A DNA stretch of 8,655 nt, taken from an uncultured Bacilli bacterium (GTDB lineage: Bacteria; Bacillota_I; Bacilli_A; RF39; UBA660). The position numbers and the translations under genes are program-made. Positions 6,115 to 8,655 of this stretch are shown piece after piece (position 1 is the first letter of the stretch; each line of letters opens with the position of its first letter). The stretch covers positions 1-8,655 of the forward strand of contig CAKOIM010000030.1 of assembly GCA_934086815.1 (NCBI GenBank). The letters run 5' to 3'. The notes beneath the pieces were generated by a model. It did not search any database, was not told the origin of the DNA, and saw only the letters and a program-made list of their open reading frames with translations.

Positions 6115-6861
6115 GTGAATGATAGAGAACCATTATTAAAAGATGAAGTAGAAACTTTTGGATTTTTACAAGAAACTAAAAAGAATAAAAAGCCCAATAA
6201 AAATGATAAAAGAGCTTTAATTACGACAATTGTTTTTTGTTTAATTATAGGATTTTTTACAATTAAATGGACACGAGTGTTTTATATTGGTTTTAAATAT
6301 TTTGATGAGGGAAGAATTGTAGAGAAGAAAAGTGATGAACCAGTAAAAGATAATACAAATGAAGAAGAGGTCTCATTAAATTCGTATCTTTTAGATAAAG
6401 TTTATCGAAATATTTATATAAGCCAAGATATAATTACAAATATTTATTCTGATACTGAAGTAAATATTGATGGTTTAAGTGATACAACAAAATTAAGTAT
6501 ATTATTTAATAGCTATTTATTAAATTGTGAAAATGCAACTATGAATATATCTTATGAAGAATTAGAAAAAAGAGCTTCGGAGTTTTTTGAAGATATTAGT
6601 TTTTTAAGTACTTTACAAAATACCATAAGTTTAGAAGTTAACAGTTATTCAATTAGTAAAGTTGATGAAAATAATTTTAATATAGTTTTAAATGTTTGTG
6701 ATAATTATATAGTGGAAAGAAATATTAAAAATGCTTTACATCAGGAAGATGAATTATATGTTTATGAAGATGCATTGTTAAACGGAGAAATAAAGGAGTA
6801 TAAATGGACATTTAAAAAGAGTAATGATACATATTATATGCGATCAGTTACTCCGGGGTAA
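6115..6861 (+). CDS. Unrecognised single-pass membrane protein
   Basis: I do not recognise this protein. From GTG 6115 it is 248 residues: a charged cytoplasmic N-terminus (1-33, lysine-rich KKNKKPNKNDKR), one membrane span (about 34-50), an acidic linker (about 70-85), then a predicted extracellular domain of about 160 residues. That domain seems to begin helical and finish in beta strands (NFNIVLNVCDNY..., EYKWTFKK...YYMRSVTPG). The outer part has two cysteines. I prefer GTG 6115 because AAAGGA (6100-6105) gives 9-nt spacing. An upstream in-frame TTG at 6106 abuts that SD directly and would add three residues. It follows dnaI but has its own promoter, so a replication role is not implied. 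Its last 14 bases overlap the convergent YolD-like gene. Confidence 0.75.
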   Translation: MNDREPLLKDEVETFGFLQETKKNKKPNKNDKRALITTIVFCLIIGFFTIKWTRVFYIGFKYFDEGRIVEKKSDEPVKDNTNEEEVSLNSYLLDKVYRNIYISQDIITNIYSDTEVNIDGLSDTTKLSILFNSYLLNCENATMNISYEELEKRASEFFEDISFLSTLQNTISLEVNSYSISKVDENNFNIVLNVCDNYIVERNIKNALHQEDELYVYEDALLNGEIKEYKWTFKKSNDTYYMRSVTPG

Positions 6862-7165
6862 TAGATGTAATTTGATTAAATAATAATTTAATGTTTTCTA
6901 GGTAGATAAGTTTTTGAACTTTATCTATTTTTTTTATGTAGCTAGCAGTTTTATATATATAGCCATTTTTATAATAAGAAATTAAAACTTTATTATGCAT
7001 GTAATAGGCTTCGATTATTAATTCTTCAAATGTTTTAGAATCTTCTTCACTTATAATTGGTTTACTAATTTTGTTTTTTTCAAGTATTAAAGATTTCATA
7101 ACGTCTTTATTACTTACAAGAGAGTTAAAAGGCATCCATTTAATCATGCCTCGATCTTTATTCAT
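6848..7165 (-). CDS. YolD-like protein
   Basis: This 105-residue protein opens with MNKDRGMIKWMPFNSL; DRGMIKW (4-10) with a following P-F is the signature of YolD-like proteins. YolD proteins are encoded beside UmuC-like Y-family polymerases in Bacillota and have been proposed as functional stand-ins for UmuD. Here too it directly follows such a polymerase. I take ATG at 7165, which overlaps the polymerase stop by 8 bases and has SD GGAGGT (7175-7170) 4 nt away. An in-frame TTG at 7195 would add ten residues upstream of the conserved start. The C-terminal part also holds, on the opposite strand, the terminator for the convergent gene, and the last 14 bases overlap that gene. Confidence 0.85.
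   Translation of the reverse strand: MNKDRGMIKWMPFNSLVSNKDVMKSLILEKNKISKPIISEEDSKTFEELIIEAYYMHNKVLISYYKNGYIYKTASYIKKIDKVQKLIYLENIKLLFNQITSITPE
6903..6935 (+). terminator. Terminator for the dnaB-side genes, inside yolD
   Basis: On the plus strand TAGATAAGTT (6903-6912) pairs with AAC (6917-6919) and TTATCTA (6921-6927), with one bulged T at 6920 and a 4-nt loop. Eight Ts follow (6928-6935). It lies 42 nt past the stop of the membrane protein gene and entirely within the YolD-like coding sequence on the other strand. The left flank is not A-rich, so it should work in the plus direction only. Confidence 0.75.
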
Positions 7166-8408
7166 GGTGACCTCCGATTTTTTGGTTTCTTTCAATGGCC
7201 GTAGAATCTTCTAAAAGGTTGGATGCTTTGATTATGCTGTTTTTTCCAAATTTGTCTTTTATTTCATCAATGGTAGATTTAGATGGATCTGTTTCTTCTT
7301 TAGAAAATAAATTTAATTGAATACCTTCTTTTTTACATAATTTACCACACGATATGCTCACTTTTCTAATTGGATAGTTTTGATAAAATTTTTCAAATAT
7401 TAAATAACAAATATTAGTTATTTCTTTTTCATCATCCGTAGGATTATCAAGTTTTAACGTATGATAAAATCCTTTATTTAAATCTTTAGAATAGCCAATT
7501 CCAAAGCCAATGGTTTGACTTTGCATATTGTTTTTTCGAAGCCTACTTGTTATTACTTCGACCATTTCATTTATAATTATTTTAATATTCGAGGCATTAT
7601 AGTCTTTAAAAAGTATTTGCGAATGACTGTAGGATTTATCTTTAGGCTGAATTTTAAAATCATTTATGGTACTTAAATCAATACCGTTAGCATGATTCCA
7701 TAATTCTTGACCAATTATTCCAAACTTGTCAATCAATTTAAATTTATCATATAAGGCTAAATCTTTAATTGTATATATATTTAATATGTTTAATTTTTTT
7801 TCCATTCTTGGCCCGATTCCCCACATTTTAGAAAGGGGAGTAATAGGCCATAATTTGTTTTCTATGTCATCATATGTCCATTTGGCAATTCCTGATTTAT
7901 TTTTTTTAGCTTCAATATCCATGGCTACTTTAGCAAGTAATAAATTTGGCCCAATTCCACATGTTGCAGTTAGTCCAGTTTTTTCTTTAATTGTTCTTAA
8001 AATATCTTGGGCAAGTTCGTAGTCATTTTTTTTATATAATTTAAGATAATTTGTTACATCTAAAAAGCATTCATCGATTGAGTATATATGTAAATCTTCC
8101 GGAGCTACATAGTCTAAGTAAATACTTACAACTTCTTTACTTTTATTGATGTATAATTTCATTCTTGGTGGAACAATTATATATTTAATACTTTGAGGTA
8201 TATCATATAATCTTCCTCGGGAAGGTACACCTTTTTCTTTTAATGCCGGCGTAACAGCTAAAGTAATAGCGCCATTTCCTTGTTTTTTATTAGCTACGAC
8301 TAAAGGAACTTTAAAAGGATCAAGGCCTCTTTCAACACATTCGCATGAAGCAAAAAAACTTTTTAAATCAATACATATAATATTTTTATTCGGATATAGT
8401 TTGTTCAT
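7158..8408 (-). CDS. Y-family DNA polymerase (UmuC/UvrX type)
   Basis: This 416-residue translesion polymerase copies past damaged bases. The catalytic carboxylates are D14 (IDLKSFFASCE) and D112-E113 (YSIDECFLD). F19 is at the steric-gate position five residues after D14. CGIGPNLLLAKVAMD (150-164) is the conserved finger/palm segment, and MWGIGPRMEKKL (195-206) is a helix-hairpin-helix. The little-finger domain covers about 255-360. QLNLF (364-368) is a beta-clamp-binding motif. Length and the partner gene fit the Bacillus UvrX/YqjW group rather than DinB (Pol IV). ATG 8408 has SD GGAGGG (8417-8412). The downstream YolD-like gene overlaps its stop by 8 bases. In relatives this pair is often SOS-induced or carried on phages and plasmids, but no canonical LexA box (GAAC-N4-GTTC) is visible upstream. 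Confidence 0.92.
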   Translation of the reverse strand: MNKLYPNKNIICIDLKSFFASCECVERGLDPFKVPLVVANKKQGNGAITLAVTPALKEKGVPSRGRLYDIPQSIKYIIVPPRMKLYINKSKEVVSIYLDYVAPEDLHIYSIDECFLDVTNYLKLYKKNDYELAQDILRTIKEKTGLTATCGIGPNLLLAKVAMDIEAKKNKSGIAKWTYDDIENKLWPITPLSKMWGIGPRMEKKLNILNIYTIKDLALYDKFKLIDKFGIIGQELWNHANGIDLSTINDFKIQPKDKSYSHSQILFKDYNASNIKIIINEMVEVITSRLRKNNMQSQTIGFGIGYSKDLNKGFYHTLKLDNPTDDEKEITNICYLIFEKFYQNYPIRKVSISCGKLCKKEGIQLNLFSKEETDPSKSTIDEIKDKFGKNSIIKASNLLEDSTAIERNQKIGGHHE

Positions 8409-8416
8409 TTTCCCTC

Positions 8417-8426
8417 CAAACGTTTG
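8417..8426. promoter_or_regulatory. 10-bp palindrome at the polymerase SD
   Basis: CAAACGTTTG is a perfect 10-bp palindrome. It lies just downstream of the predicted transcription start (about 8431) and shares its last base with the SD of the polymerase gene. That position suits a repressor operator. It does not match the Bacilli LexA consensus, which needs four bases between half-sites. Confidence 0.35.
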
Positions 8427-8437
8427 TTTATAAAAAT

Positions 8438-8466
8438 ATTATATGGTATTAATAATAATAAATCAA
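8438..8466 (-). promoter_or_regulatory. Promoter of the polymerase-yolD operon
   Basis: On the minus strand, TTGATT (8466-8461) is followed by a 17-nt spacer and a perfect TATAAT (8443-8438). Transcription should start near 8431, leaving about 22 nt of leader before ATG 8408. Confidence 0.75.
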
Positions 8467-8529
8467 TTCCTAATTTTGGCATTTATTTTATTGCTTAATA
8501 AGTATGTTTAAAAGGGTTGAAAAAGTTTG

Positions 8530-8606
8530 TTAAGAAATAATTGTCGAATTTTGACATACGATTTTTCTTGAAATTATTAAAATTTAGTTTAGAATAATTT
8601 CTTAAC
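8530..8606. repeat. Inverted repeat flanking the rightward promoter
   Basis: GTTAAGAAAT (8530-8539) and ATTTCTTAAC (8597-8606) are perfect inverted 10-mers. After one mismatch they extend by ATT (8541-8543) and AAT (8593-8595). The arms are 49-57 nt apart and bracket the candidate promoter, with the right arm just before the SD. They could be paired protein-binding sites; the left arm lies upstream of the -35 and so should not be in the mRNA. Confidence 0.45.
8552..8581 (+). promoter_or_regulatory. Promoter of the rightward partial gene
   Basis: A perfect -35 TTGACA (8552-8557) is followed after 18 nt by TATTAA (8576-8581), 4 of 6. At 17-nt spacing the -10 would be TTATTA. A second, poorer candidate is TTGAAA (8569-8574) with TAGAAT (8590-8595) at 15 nt. 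The region is divergent from the polymerase promoter. Confidence 0.45.
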
Positions 8607-8617
8607 TGGGAGGAATT

Positions 8618-8655
8618 ATGTACAATACAAAAATAAAAGCAAAACCATTTTATGG
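8618..8655 (+). CDS. Start of an unidentified gene (partial)
   Basis: ATG 8618 has a strong SD, GGGAGG (8608-8613), and a promoter upstream. Twelve residues are visible, MYNTKIKAKPFY, before the window ends. They are too few to name the product. The reading frame is open to the edge. Confidence 0.6.
   Translation, partial: MYNTKIKAKPFY

Noticed and set aside
7166..7195. Longer YolD-like protein from TTG 7195
   Set aside because: The family begins at about MNKDRG. ATG 7165 has SD GGAGGT, while the TTG has none.
7726..8022. Plus-strand open frame of about 98 codons
   Set aside because: It lies wholly antisense to the conserved catalytic part of the Y-family polymerase, has no SD, and its sequence resembles no family.

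Overview
The window is very AT-rich, with short intergenic gaps, strong Shine-Dalgarno (SD) sites and compact terminators. Tryptophan is encoded by TGG, and TGA ends two genes, so the standard bacterial code applies and Mycoplasma code 4 does not. The DnaB/DnaI helicase loaders, a class B sortase with a MucBP surface protein, and a YolD-type partner for a Y-family polymerase all point to a low-GC Bacillota. The best guess is an uncultured gut lineage of the Bacilli near the Mollicutes/Erysipelotrichales; this is inferred from gene content and composition only.

Layout. Positions 1-218 hold no convincing gene. Positions 219-383 hold a 50-55 codon relic that looks like the two ends of a RhuM-family protein joined by an internal deletion, followed at once by an ASCH-domain protein (395-781). 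Next come a class B sortase (831-1535), two tandem hairpins, a good promoter, a ~150-nt leader that can fold, and a 499-residue secreted MucBP protein (1772-3271). A DedA-family membrane protein (3311-3844) starts just after the surface gene's terminator and has no SD. The replication-initiation pair dnaB-dnaI (3893-6051) overlaps by one base and is followed by an unrecognised single-pass membrane protein (6115-6861). On the minus strand, a UmuC-like polymerase (8408-7158) and a YolD-like protein (7165-6848) form an overlapping operon whose 3' end overlaps the membrane protein gene. A divergent gene begins at 8618 and runs off the window.

How the genes work together. dnaB and dnaI encode the two loaders that place the replicative helicase at the origin. 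The polymerase/YolD pair fits a translesion-synthesis cassette. Sortase and surface protein look like an enzyme-substrate pair.

The most unusual observation is in that pair. The sortase has His and Cys at class B spacing but no Arg after residue 107. The adjacent surface protein ends in PPHTDA followed by only a stub of hydrophobic sequence instead of a full sorting signal. Either the system is decaying or it uses altered chemistry and recognition. Other points of interest are a terminator encoded antisense inside yolD, a possible leaderless dedA, a 10-bp palindrome touching the polymerase SD, and a foldable leader before the surface gene.
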